From Sympetrum striolatum (Eukaryota; Arthropoda; Insecta; Odonata; Libellulidae), in contig OX388351.1 in NCBI GenBank assembly GCA_947579665.1, positions 52,522,939 through 52,586,938 on the forward strand: a DNA stretch of 64,000 bases, read 5' to 3'. Made by a program: the position numbers and the translations under genes. Shown here piece by piece: positions 36,560 to 47,199 of the stretch. The notes beneath the pieces are model-generated. The model was not told where the DNA came from. It made no database searches and saw only the letters and a list, made by a program, of their open reading frames with translations. The number at the start of each line of letters is the position of its first letter. Position 1 is the first letter of the stretch.

Positions 36560-39500
36560 TAACTAACCTAGATTTAAGTGTCATTATTTAGGGATTTTCA
36601 TGCTCCGTTTTTCAGTTTGTTTAAATAGGAACTAGTGTTCCTCAGGGGATTGTTTTAGGTCCTCCAAAATTTGAAGAAAAGCAGAATTGAAAAATTTCTT
36701 GGTTTTTTCCTTACTTTTTTGTGTCTATGAATTTTGAAACATAAGTATTCCGCTACATATGAGACCACTGTGATTCAACGTAACCCTCCATGTTCTACAG
36801 AGTTACCAATTAAGTTAAGGATTTATAATACAAATCTGCGATGAGAGATCCTAATGTTAATGTTGCAGCCATTCAATGCTTTCCATAGTAATAATCACGT
36901 ATCTTAGTGATTCCGTTGTGCAATTACATTCAACGAACTAGTTATTTAGAATTATTTTCAAGTTGTAATTTGGAAACTTATTTATTTATCACATTTTCTG
37001 TTTCTTATTTGTGATTTTGACGGTAAATAATGTGAATTCATTCTTCTTTCCTCTATAAAATGTTTGTACCCACTTTCAAAATCTATGAAATCCTTTTCTA
37101 ATTTACCCCGTCCATAGTAACTTGGTTTATATTCTGATCAGACATAATAAACTCCTTGACAAGTGCTTTCAATACGCTTTGGTTGTTTATCAGCGTTTGA
37201 TTTACTGCAGATATCTTCAGTTAAGAGCGGGACATCTTATAAACTGCAAAGAAATCTCGCGGTTGAGGTTTCGTTCGCTTCTTAAGAGTGTAATGTTTGA
37301 GTTATGAGTGTGAATGTTTAGAAGATGCAACAAGTGAAATACTTTAAGAATATTACGATCCATTGAAATCGGCCAAATAAAAGTTGATTTTCTCAAAATC
37401 GTCGTTCTACAATTCCAGAGCTATGGGTAATGAAAAACTAAGAATATGTTCAAGATGATTAGTCAGACGCTTTAACTTTGGTCTACTCTTTTCGTCTGAT
37501 ATATAAAACCAAATTCAATCTTTCGTATTTATGCCATGCATCGGTCTTTTTACTGGTTAACTATGAAAATCCACCTGTAAAGCTATAATGGAAAATCGCG
37601 ATATGATTTAAATTCACAATTATGTAATGGCACACAGATGTAAGTTTGCTTAGGTTGCATCAAAACCTTTGAACTTTGATCTCAAAATTGAGTGATGTAA
37701 GCTCAAGAGTTGAAAGGAAACGAAGTTTTATCTGAAATGGTAATTATTCAATGTAGTTTATATGCCTTCGTAGTGATAAAAATGAAAAAATGTTGATAAA
37801 TAAATAAATATTTTTCCTATTCTGCGTCCCTTAAATTATTAAATAAGTAAACGTCTTCATATTGGACAACATTGAAAGTCTCCTCCTCTATTTAACCAAT
37901 TGTTGGTTCAAATAAATATGTTTTAGTAGTTTTGTTTAGATATTTAAGGTTTTGATGTGAATTTAAGTGTTTAATCTCAAAAAAATCTAGAAGTTCCAGT
38001 AAAAATGTATCCATATATTATAGGATGGGTTATAAAGGAGTTATTTTGATTTTTTACATAATGAGCTAGAATGCAGTTCGTTTTATTAATTTTTATGACC
38101 CGCAAGTAATATCTTCCTTTTTATCATTAGAGAAACTGATTTTCCTATCACATTACGCTTCAATTTCGTCTTAAGATCGAGTTCGCAACCCATCTAACGC
38201 TCGTTGCGACAGTTGGCATGTGTTTAGGGTAAGCTAGCAAAATCACTTTCGCCACCCGTTCCAAATTCCAAGTTGGGGATTATAAACTATCCTTTCACAC
38301 CTAAAACGCTTCCAGTTCCAAGAGTGTAATTCTTGCGTTACACAACGAGAGAAATGTTGTTGGAAGACAAGTGTAAAGAGCTATATTTTAACGAAGCGAA
38401 GATTCCGTTGAATTTAAGACCCACGAGCTGATGATCCTTCGCGAACATAAAGTGTTTAGCGGGTGATTAATTTTAAACAGCACTTCCTACTGTACGCTCG
38501 TGGAAAGATGCTTTTGAGAGGAAAATAAAATTGCGTTTCCCGATTTAGACCGTGACACATCGGGGAAAAGCTCGTGATTTTTGCGGCCAAATCTCGTTCA
38601 TTGAGACCACCGCACTTCTGGGCACGATTACGCAAGAAAATCTTACTTGCGTTCTTTTCGAAGTGGTTGCACATCTTTACTGAAACGAAAAGAGCATAGA
38701 ATCTAAGCGTGTGGCTTTCATAATCTCTCGAGTCCCAAGGTAGATACAAAAGGTTCGCATTCTTTTACCTGTGGACCAAATTCTGACTGTGAAAAGTTTT
38801 CGTGCGGCCTGCGAACAAATTGAATATGTCACCATATTTGAATATTTCACATATTATTTCGCCCTCATAACGTGACCCTCGATGTTTCAGTTTGGTTATT
38901 GTCGAGCCTATATGCTGAGCATGTACTTTATATACTCTTGCATTTAAAATTTATTCCATTTCTTTCTTTTAATCAGAATAGATATATTTGAAAAATAAAG
39001 AATAAATTATTGTATATATGTGGCCCGCAGAATATTTTCCACAATTTTTTTAATACTTATTATATAATTTTCACTAACTCCATATTTCCATTAACTTTAG
39101 CGTAGTTAAAAAAGTATTTTCAATTATGCTACCCAAAACATTTTCCATTCAATTAATGCTTTACTAAATTTAACTTGTTAAAGGAAGATATATGTGCATT
39201 TTCTACATTACACATTGAAACAACACAGTTGCGTTGCATCTGTTTATTTTGCACTAAAAATGTTGTTGTATTTTAGTTTTGGCCCACTTACATCTCAACA
39301 ATCAATTTCTGGTTGTTGTATTGACGTGGAAAATTAAGGCAGGTTTTTTTAGTTTAAGAAATTAAATTAACGAGAGTTTTTCATTCAGTTTCTAAATACT
39401 ATCTTTCTTATTTACAAGAATATATAAGTGAGCTTCATTAATAATTTTAAGTAACGATCTTTATTTAAATTTCGTTTTCTCTAACGAAGTAGTATATAGA

Positions 39501-39600
39501 TTAATGCTGTCAATTTAATATCTCAGAGAGATACTTCTCGAACTCATAGGTGCCAAAAAACGGATACTTTTTTAACACTACCTCAACTTTGCGTGGACTA
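36560..39600. other. Non-coding stretch, no gene recognised
   Basis: AT-rich, probably intronic or intergenic. The part at 38180-38780 has higher G+C and some CpGs but no frame longer than 97 codons and no recognisable motif. It could be conserved non-coding DNA. Confidence 0.45.
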
Positions 39601-39656
39601 AAATCCAAGGAATAAGACGTTGTTTTATGGTTTTGTTAATTATATATAATAATGTA

Positions 39657-40016
39657 GCTAAGTTTGTTGAAGAAAGAATAAGACCTGGTGAAGAAGGTAG
39701 TCCCGTGGTCTTGGATAAACATTGTGAATATCCGGAATTAGACTGTCATCTTATGATATATGTTTGTAGAAAATTCGACGTTGACGGAAAACCTGATGAT
39801 TCTATTGAGTGGAAGCACGCTGAAGTGGATAATGTAAAGATGTTTGAGAAGTTGCCGAAGAGAATTGTTTCAAAAATTTATCCAGGTTGTCGGCGATATA
39901 TTCATACCGTTGATGTTCGGAATTCTTTAACTCAGTACATGCCCGAAATGGATGCTACAAAAATGATTCTTAATGTTTATTTTGGCGTTCAAAGGCCTAA
40001 CACAACCAATTATTGA
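39657..40016 (+). CDS. Unrecognised exon-like open frame, about 119 codons
   Basis: From an AG at 39655-39656 (AATAATGTAG) the frame runs to a TAA at 40014-40016. An in-frame ATG exists at 39627, but the residues before the AG are Ile/Asn-rich and look intronic, so I favour a terminal exon starting in phase 1; a single-exon gene or retrocopy from 39627 (129 codons) is the alternative. The protein has balanced composition: acidic and basic residues, Pro, and Cys in the segments YPELDCHLMIYVCRKFD, KLPKRIVSKIYPGCRRYIHT and DATKMILNVYFGVQRP. This is quite unlike the Leu/Ser/Phe-rich chance frames around it. No signal peptide, membrane segment or known motif is visible. I do not recognise the family. 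It lies between the 36-kb island and the ATPase exon on the same strand, but it cannot be an exon of that protein as its N-terminus is encoded later. Confidence 0.5.
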   Translation, partial: AKFVEERIRPGEEGSPVVLDKHCEYPELDCHLMIYVCRKFDVDGKPDDSIEWKHAEVDNVKMFEKLPKRIVSKIYPGCRRYIHTVDVRNSLTQYMPEMDATKMILNVYFGVQRPNTTNY

Positions 40017-40019
40017 TAA

Positions 40020-41150
40020 TTGATGGACGAGAAGAAAATGTTGCCTACAGTGATAGGTATAGCTGATTCTTATAGCTCAATGTTCATATCTTCAATTCTG
40101 TCTTGGTGTGATTATAAACTCAGTCCAGCAACGTAGAGAAATATTTATTTTAGACAACTTGCTTGTGTTATGACTGTTCAACCCATCGATATTTTTTCCT
40201 GTCTTTTTTTACGCTGTTGTCACATCTACTCCATGCTTACTCTGGCTCCTATCTCCTCCCAGACTTTGTTTTCTACGTCCTCTTCGGGTCGAAGTTTATC
40301 TTTGCATTTCGATTGAGACATCTCTGTTTCCATCTGGGAACATGCGGTCAACATTCTCAGAAGTAAACTGATTCTTAATTCAAGTATCCCTTATGTTTAT
40401 TTCGCAGTACAATTTTGAAATATTATTTTATAAATTTGAAGTATACCGGGATTATTTATGTGAAGATGTCCATCTTTCGCTAAAATATATCCTTAGCTAA
40501 TAAAATTTGACTGTGACCAAAAGGCTAGTTTTATTTTAGCCATCTTTATGTAGTTCAGTAATAACGCGATAACGTCTTCGTTTCTTAAAATCTCTTTTGA
40601 TTCTTAATTAGCTGGAGCTATCAAAGGACTGTTTTGCATTAACATATACAAATTATACACTTAATTATTTCAAATTATTTTGCTTTTCATAACAAAATTA
40701 CTGCTTAGTTTGCTAGTAACAGTGTTAAATGTAGTCAATAGAATATTCCCTCAAGATTTAACATTCTGATATGAATAAATTATTAACTTGGATTGAAAAA
40801 TGTCAAAGTGGCTTTAGAATTTTCGCAATTTTTTTTTTTCAAGTTTATATGAACAAATTTCAAGGCGATTGTTACAATTTCTTCTCTGATATTCAGTTTC
40901 GATAAGAGACTGGGGAATTTCATATTATCATTGGTCTGGAATCGTGATTTTTATTTCTAAAATAATATAATTTAATGGACGCAATTAATCGCGGATATTT
41001 AATCTAAAATTTTCAATATAAAATAGTTAGGATATTATTGCTTTAAATAAGAAAAAACCATCGCATTGGTCTAAGTACTGTAAGGAGGTAATAATTTGAA
41101 CAAAATTTCGATTATATTTTTTTAGATTGTATTTATTGAGCTCATTTTTT
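40020..41150. other. Non-coding stretch, no gene recognised
   Basis: AT-rich sequence with no further exon that continues the preceding open frame and no clear AATAAA shortly after its stop. Confidence 0.5.
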
Positions 41151-41151
41151 G

Positions 41152-41345
41152 GAAAATATTTATTTATTTTATTTATTTAAGTTCGAGTTGCAAGTTGGTC
41201 TTCAGGCCAGGGAACGTCTTAGGGGAACATAAAAATGATTCTAAGCCCAAAGACGGGAGGGAAACCCCTCCAAAAACCTCCCGTACAACTAAACTACAAT
41301 GTATATATTATAAGTACTAGAAATAAAATCATTAATCATGAATAA
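41152..41345 (-). repeat. LINE or SINE 3' end with AAAT tail
   Basis: On the minus strand the order is GTACGGGAGGTTTTTGGAGG, CCCTCCCGTCTTTGGGC, CCTGGCCTGAAGACC-like sequence and then a tail of AAATAAATAAA (41156-41185 on the plus strand is TTTA-rich). A tail of short AT-rich repeats at one end is typical of a retroposed copy. The body shares a short block with 35112-35285. Confidence 0.5.
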
Positions 41346-41634
41346 GAACTATCATACATAAATATATATGAGGTCTGTCAATTAACTAAAATAATACAGC
41401 ACATGGTAGAATATCCATATAGTCACATACATAAATATAGATTGATGGAATATAAAAATACACATATGCTTAGATTTATTAAATAAATTTGAAATAATTC
41501 ATGATTCACATTTAACCAATATTCGGACGTCAATAATGATGAACGTGATCAAATTTCCGTAATATTCTGCTGCTAGTGGAATCAATTTGAAAGGTTTGGT
41601 AGTGACTTGTCGAGAAATACCTGCATTCCTAATA

Positions 41635-42250
41635 CAGTGGAAACTCGGTTCACCAACTTAATCTGTTCCTGGACCCTGCTCGTGAACCGAGACAATTTCT
41701 CCCGTTGAAATTCATGTAAATACAATTAATCCGTTCCAGACTCTGAAACTTTGCATTTTTTAAGTGTATTTTTGTTTAGAATGCACGTAAATCACATGTA
41801 AAATTATTTATAAAAAATAAATAAAAAATTAAATTTTAATAATTTACGTGAATATTATTTAAAATTAAATACTTTACGTAAGTTACTTTCGTTGTGGGAG
41901 TGGCGGTCGAGGAGGAGGAGGCTAGGATTGCCTGTAGGATGAATTTTATCACTTTTATTCATTTATTTACTGAATACTTTTCAATATTATTATATTGCTA
42001 TGGAATATGTCCTGTTTCACTCATAAAGTAATCCGTAAATTGCTCACGAACTGTGTTCACTGATCAACCTGTCTGCAACTGTTACTCAGAAACGATGCTG
42101 TGTTATGTCGGGGTTGCCTATTGAACTGGTCGGCAGCTTTGGTCGCGAACCGAGTTGTTGTACGCCAACCGAGTCAAAATTTGGTTGCCGAAGCTGGTCG
42201 TAAACCGAGTTGGTCGTGAACAGAGGCGGTCGTGAACCTAGGTTCCACTG
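41635..42250. mobile_element. Tigger-type MITE, deletion derivative
   Basis: The terminal inverted repeats begin CAGTGGAAACTCGGTTCAC at the left and end GTGAACCTAGGTTCCACTG at the right, with TA on each side (41633-41634 and 42251-42252). The first about 150 bp and the last about 260 bp are near-identical to the ends of the element at 50558-51899. The middle (about 41790-41990) is unrelated AT-rich and GGA-rich sequence and holds no transposase. Subterminal repeats of GGTCGTGAACCGAG-type recur near the right end. It is an internally deleted non-autonomous member of that Tigger family. Confidence 0.88.
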
Positions 42251-42629
42251 TATTCGGAAAACAGTGAAGCCGAAAATTTCCCAAAATAGGAATGTGCCCG
42301 ATGCGATCAATTTTGTGCTAAATGCTGATTTTCTGCAACTTAATCAGCTTACAGGGGTAATCGCCAGGAAAGGAAGCCGTTCAAGACGAAGGACTGAAAA
42401 ATAAGGAAATATTAGCAAATAGTATACTTTCATTCAGTAATGACACGGAAGATGAAAATAAAGAACCTGTGTTGGGTTCAACCCTTTAGAGTGTCTAAAT
42501 CTATCGCAACCGTATTACCGTATGTACTCATATATAAGATGAATAATGCAGCATATTTTTACGCCGCTGGAAAAAGTCTGCCGTAGCTGGAAACCAGCTT
42601 GTAAATTCCTCACTTACTCATTTAACAAC

Positions 42630-42830
42630 TCTTTTAACATTTAATATACTGATGCTTCAATTACTGTCATTATATTAGTATCTTTTTTCAGTTTGAATTC
42701 ACCTGTAGTTGCTGCATTTCCCGCCCTAGGCCTATACTCGTGTCAATTGGTTTTCCATGTTTTCCATGGTAAAATTAGGTGTCTCGGCCTGTATTCGGGT
42801 CTGATTATAGTCTAATATATACAGTTGATG
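42630..42830 (+). repeat. ATAAGCCGAG repeat family, copy 2
   Basis: It contains GATGCTTCAATTACTGTCAT, CGCCCTAGGCCTATACTCG and TGGTAAAATTAGGTGTCTCGG, matching the order in the copies at 34.4 kb and, inverted, 59.8 kb. The 5' part of the family is missing. Confidence 0.6.
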
Positions 42831-44015
42831 CGTTTGTATCAGCGGTTAAAATACCTAGGCATAGAGGAAATACTTCTAGAAGGTATTTTAACTCAATATA
42901 TCTTTGATTAAAATACTTTCAATTGAACAATCCTTTTAAAACATTTTTTCCTTAGAGGAAGGAGTGCAATTGATTTTATAGTGGATGATTCAATTTTATT
43001 TTTATTCTTATACCGCTGAAACCACCATTTTATGATTTGCTAATATTTTATTATCATTACTTAGATCTCATGATTATTAAGGAAGAAACCGTTGAAAATA
43101 CCTACGGGACTATGATAAGATCTCTAGGAGTTTTTTTTTTACCTCTAAGCCTTTTACCCGTATTTTTATGGGGTCGGCTGATGATTAATGGTTTATGGGT
43201 GACGATCATAAATTTTATTTACATTTATTTTACAGTTTATTTACATCTTTGCCGACATGAAAGAATAAACAATGAAAATGACTGCAAGGAATAGATATAG
43301 GTTTACATTAACTTTAAAAATCCACTTCAAATTTTTACTGAGAACGTGCTATTCGATTGGTTTTCAATCTAATATTATCAACTTCAAACTTGAAAAATCC
43401 CGAATGCTCTTAAATTTTACATTTGTGTTTATGAGCGTATTGTTTTAACATTTTATCTATTAAATTACAGTATTAATCAATGGAGATTCTATTACAGTCT
43501 CATATGGATGGGTTTTTAAAGCTTTGATTTTTTCTCATTCTCTTCGTTCAACCTGTTCTAATTAAAATAGTCGATACTACAAGAATTGCATTAGTAAATG
43601 AATAATCAAAAGAACTTCGTATCTACCACTGCAGGTCATTTTCTCGTTACCTTTCGATCTTATTTTAACATATGTCCCCCTTTCCGAATTAAAGTATAAA
43701 TCAACACTTATTTCTATAAGTATATATTTACAGTTAAGGAAAGCAGAAATCTCCAATAAAAGTTTGACAACGAAATTTGAAAAGGTTTAAGAAAAAATCA
43801 TTTTTAATTGCTCAGAAAAACGAAAAAGAAAGATGCCCAAGTGTCCGTAAATAAAGTTCCTGTAGTATGTACATACTTTATTTTCTTAATTGACATCTTT
43901 TAGTATTCTAAGTATGGTCTATGCTACGAATAGATTTTTGTATGAGCTAACAAATTTGAGGCATGTATTTTGTTGTAATCTATTTCCTCGCTATTTTATG
44001 TGAGTGTGTATACTA
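42830..44015. other. Non-coding stretch, no gene recognised
   Basis: AT-rich. A short hydrophobic frame at 43037-43294 (+) has two possible membrane segments but no exon context or recognisable motif, so I do not call it a gene. Confidence 0.5.
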
Positions 44016-44019
44016 TATT

Positions 44020-44262
44020 TTTATCTGTAGGCTTCGCAGGTTTTTCACACTTCCCTTCTAGTGAGTGTTTTCCTGCAGTGGAAATTTTTCTTAAGCTCTA
44101 GCTTAGGGTTTTTAATCCACATAGTAGTTTTCTCCTTTGCACTTTTGCAAGCTATCTATTTCCATTCATTTCTTTTACGACGGTTAGATGTAAGGAGAGA
44201 CTTCCCAGTCCCAATCTCGCCCTAATAAAGTCCTTTTATTATTATTATTGTTATATTCCTTC
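44020..44262 (+). repeat. TTTTTCACAC...CCTGCAGTGGAAA dispersed repeat, copy with ATT tail
   Basis: It contains GTTTTTCACACTTCCCTTC and GTTTTCCTGCAGTGGAAATT, then AGTCCCAATCTCGCCCTAA, and ends in a TTATTATTATTATTG simple repeat. The copy at 49720-49995 has the same blocks and also ends in a simple repeat (AT). That arrangement fits the 3' end of a retroposon. Confidence 0.6.
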
Positions 44263-44264
44263 CC

Positions 44265-44950
44265 AATTACCCGTAAGTGGACTAATGTTTTATCCTTTAT
44301 CTTATGCAACCCATTTCACGGAACTTTCATTCCACTAATATCATCGCGAAAGGAATGAAATGCGGAAATAGCCCGCAGGACTTTATTGTATTTTAATCGT
44401 GTTTTCTATTTCGGATACTATATTCTTTGCCTCATTTTTAGGGGCGTAGCAGTCCTTTGTAAATACAATTTTACGGTCTAACGATTGGAACGTTATTATT
44501 CGTATAAAAACATCCGTAACTTAAATACGTATTCTGAAAATACACGTGTAACATGTCAACCCTCAAACCTGAGCACTTCAAAAATTTCGACCGTGTTATT
44601 TGGTTAACCTTGGTCTTTCTGCTCCACTTGGCTCTCTCTTCCTGCTCGCCTTTGTTTCAATTTGCGCAACCGCTACTTCATTGCTTCGACGGCTGTAATG
44701 AGACGTATCCCCATTCCAGTCATGCGACAGGATCCTCCCATCTCTCGCTGAATTTCGCTCTACCAATCGGAAACTCCTTTTATTCCCTTCATCTCAAGGC
44801 TAATCACCTGTCAGAGTAGACTCTAGGAAATGGGGGGAAAGTAGAGTTGATTCCATGTTAACTGGAAAATTTAGAGCATAGTTCATTTCATATTCATCCC
44901 TTTTAGCGCGATTTGCCTGTAAATTATTCAGCCCGAAGGCCATTTGGTAT
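44265..44950. other. Non-coding stretch with one unrecognised 88-codon frame
   Basis: The frame at 44553-44819 (+) begins with a charged stretch followed by a Leu-rich hydrophobic segment (about residues 15-32) and has four Cys. It could mimic a secreted peptide but has no family resemblance and no visible exon boundaries or promoter. I leave it uncalled. Confidence 0.4.
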
Positions 44951-44954
44951 CACC

Positions 44955-45265
44955 CCCTCTAGCATTACCCATCGAGCGCTAGGAGGAGGGAGATGGGGCT
45001 TACTAGGTTGAATGAGGAGTAAGGTAGTTTGCCCTTGCTTCCCTCAACAAGTCAGAATCCTATAAACGGAATGTCTACGTGAGTTAAGCGTAATGACTCT
45101 GCGAGTATTTTTTTTTGGAATTCCATAAGGAGAGACCTCAAGTAGTGCCACTATTCAGTGAACTCTTACCTCAGTAGCTTTCATACATTCACAGCCATGA
45201 ACAAAATTATGACAAAAATGAATGAAAGATGCATTTTTCTCTATCCTGCACCAAATAACAAATAA
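44955..45265 (-). repeat. Dispersed repeat family R1, copy D (inverted)
   Basis: Read on the minus strand it has GGATAGAGAAAAATGCATC, TTTTGTTCATGGCTGTGAATG, and further on ACTACCTTACTCCTCATTC, the same order as copies A, B and C. It faces a partial copy in the opposite direction (45335-45420), so the two form a large imperfect inverted repeat with about 75 bp between. Confidence 0.6.
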
Positions 45266-45334
45266 TAAATATACCATTCATCGGGATTATTATACTGATA
45301 TTTGAATTTAGTATTTTTAATTTTTCTCTCGAAA

Positions 45335-45420
45335 CAGGATAGAGATAGAGAATGCATCTTTCATTTGCTTCTTTCTCAATCTTGTTCATGGCTCTGATTA
45401 ACAAAAATTCAATGAGGTAT
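45335..45420 (+). repeat. Dispersed repeat family R1, partial copy E
   Basis: ACAGGATAGAGATAGAGAATG and CTTGTTCATGGCTCTGATTA match the start of the family. The rest of the family is absent. It is the mirror of the start of copy D. Confidence 0.6.
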
Positions 45421-45984
45421 AAGTTATACTGATGCTAATGAATGAACGAATTTTTTCACCTATTACTGAATGGAATTCTATCTGTGCCGAATTAACTGTG
45501 ACTTAACATACAGACAAAAATAATTTGTTGGCTCAAACTTGAATTATTAGGCACGATAAACAGAGTATGCTTGCCGTAGAACTTCGGCACATACTTTGGT
45601 TATAACTTCCGCGAGTCAATGAGCCATCAGGAACTCAAATTTATATTTTAAATTTCTCTGGATGTTTCCGAAAAGAAGTCAAAAGTCGCCAAACTTAGAA
45701 ATAAATATAGTTTAAAAGTATTCAAAAGATAAATATTTTTTTATGAATACGATGTCAATTCAGACGTAACGCGAACTTTAAATTTTTTAGCTTTATTCCT
45801 TTTCATCTATATCCCATTACTTAGCGTACTTACCAAAATACACGTATCATGAATTTCGGCATAGTCATCTTTCGCAAAGTTTGCATCTATAGTGCTTTTG
45901 CCTGAGTGATAGCTGGCGTTAGTAGGTTGGTTTAAGTACCCGATCCATATATTGGTGAATGGAATATTTTCACGTTCCTTTTCG

Positions 45985-46260
45985 TGCAGGATATAGAAAA
46001 ATATGTATTTGATTTATATTTTTTTTGGTTTTGTTCACGGCTGTTATACAACAAAAGCTACTGAGTTTAGAATCACGTGAATAATGGCACTGCTTTTTGA
46101 CTTTTCTTATTAAAGATGTTATTTTTATGTATATTTTGCTCAATTTACGTAGAATTTTACCCTGATGGTGTATAAGAATAGCTCAGTAAGAAGAGGAAAG
46201 ACCAGTAAACCTACCTTACTCCACATCCTGCTATTCGTTCCAATCCTTCTCTTAAACTTT
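45985..46260 (+). repeat. Dispersed repeat family R1, copy C
   Basis: It starts GCAGGATATAGAAAAATATG, passes through TTTGTTCACGGCTGTTATAC and ends in a pyrimidine-rich part (CTACCTTACTCCACATCC). The LINE remnant at 46270 begins straight after it. Confidence 0.6.
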
Positions 46261-46269
46261 TATAGGAAT

Positions 46270-47150
46270 ATAAATAGTTAGTTCAGAGGATAGATTAACC
46301 CTTTCGAACGACTTAGATAGAATTATGAACTGGTGCGATGATTGGCAATTAGAGCTTAATGTAGAAAAGTGTTCGGTGGTTAACTTCTTCGAAAGAAAAT
46401 CTATAATAAATGATTATTTTTATAGCCTCAGAGGGGTAAACCTAATGACAGTAGAATCGGTAAAGTATCTTGGAGTAACTCTCACGAATAATCTATCATG
46501 GAGTGCCCACATCCGAAATATATGTGGAAAAGCACTTAAGAAACTCGGCTTCGTTAAAAGAATAGTCGTTAGGAGCGAAGAAAACGTTCGCGAGCGATGT
46601 TACTTAGCGTTAGTTAGGCCTCACCTTGAGTATGCATGTATTGTATGGGACCCCGCCAAGAAATGTCATATTCGGGATTTAGAAAAAGTACAACGAAAGG
46701 CGATACGATTTGTAAAGAATTATTAAGATAAAACAGCGAGTGTCACTCAGATGTTACAGGACGCGGGATGGGAATCATTAGAAGATAGAAGAAAAATTCA
46801 AAGGATAAATTTATTAAATAAGTTCAGAGAATTTACGTTCTCAGATGATGTAACCGATATAATGCGACCCCCCTGTTAGATGGGCCGTTTTGATACTGCC
46901 AGAAAGATTAGGGAAATAGATGCTAGAACGCATCGTTTCAAAAATTCATTTTTTCCGCGAAGTATACGCGAAAGTAACCGTTTAGGAAATTGGAGTCAAG
47001 GTGCTTGCACCCCCTGCCACACACCGAAAGGCGGCTGGCAGGGTTCTTACATAGACAAAGGAAATAGCAGAGAGGATGAGGACCCAAACAATCCCAAGGG
47101 CTGGTGGATAACCAGTTCGAAAAGTGTTTTTCTTCCTAAATTACTTGCTC
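46270..47150 (+). pseudogene. 5'-truncated non-LTR retrotransposon (reverse transcriptase C-terminus and 3' end)
   Basis: The frame opens before 46325 with LSNDLDRIMNWCDDWQLELN, the RT block just after the catalytic box, then VKYLGVTLTNNLSW and the LVRPHLEYACIVWDP motif of the RT thumb and connection region. The same frame is broken by a TAA at about 46724 and a TAG at about 46877, yet continues to be recognisable in LLNKFREFTF and in NSFFPRSIRESNRLGNW, the usual C-terminal FFPRSI-W-N motif of CR1/Jockey-like elements. A GC-rich 3' part follows (CCACACACCGAAAGGCGGC). The endonuclease and the catalytic aspartates are missing. It is a dead copy typical of incomplete reverse transcription. Confidence 0.88.
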
Positions 47151-47199
47151 TGCTTTATATTTATGATCTATGTTTTAAGGCTATTTCTATCGAATAAGA

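Noticed and set aside
42086..42404. Frames on both strands at the right end of the 41.6-kb MITE
   Set aside because: They read through terminal repeats of a non-autonomous element and have no protein resemblance.
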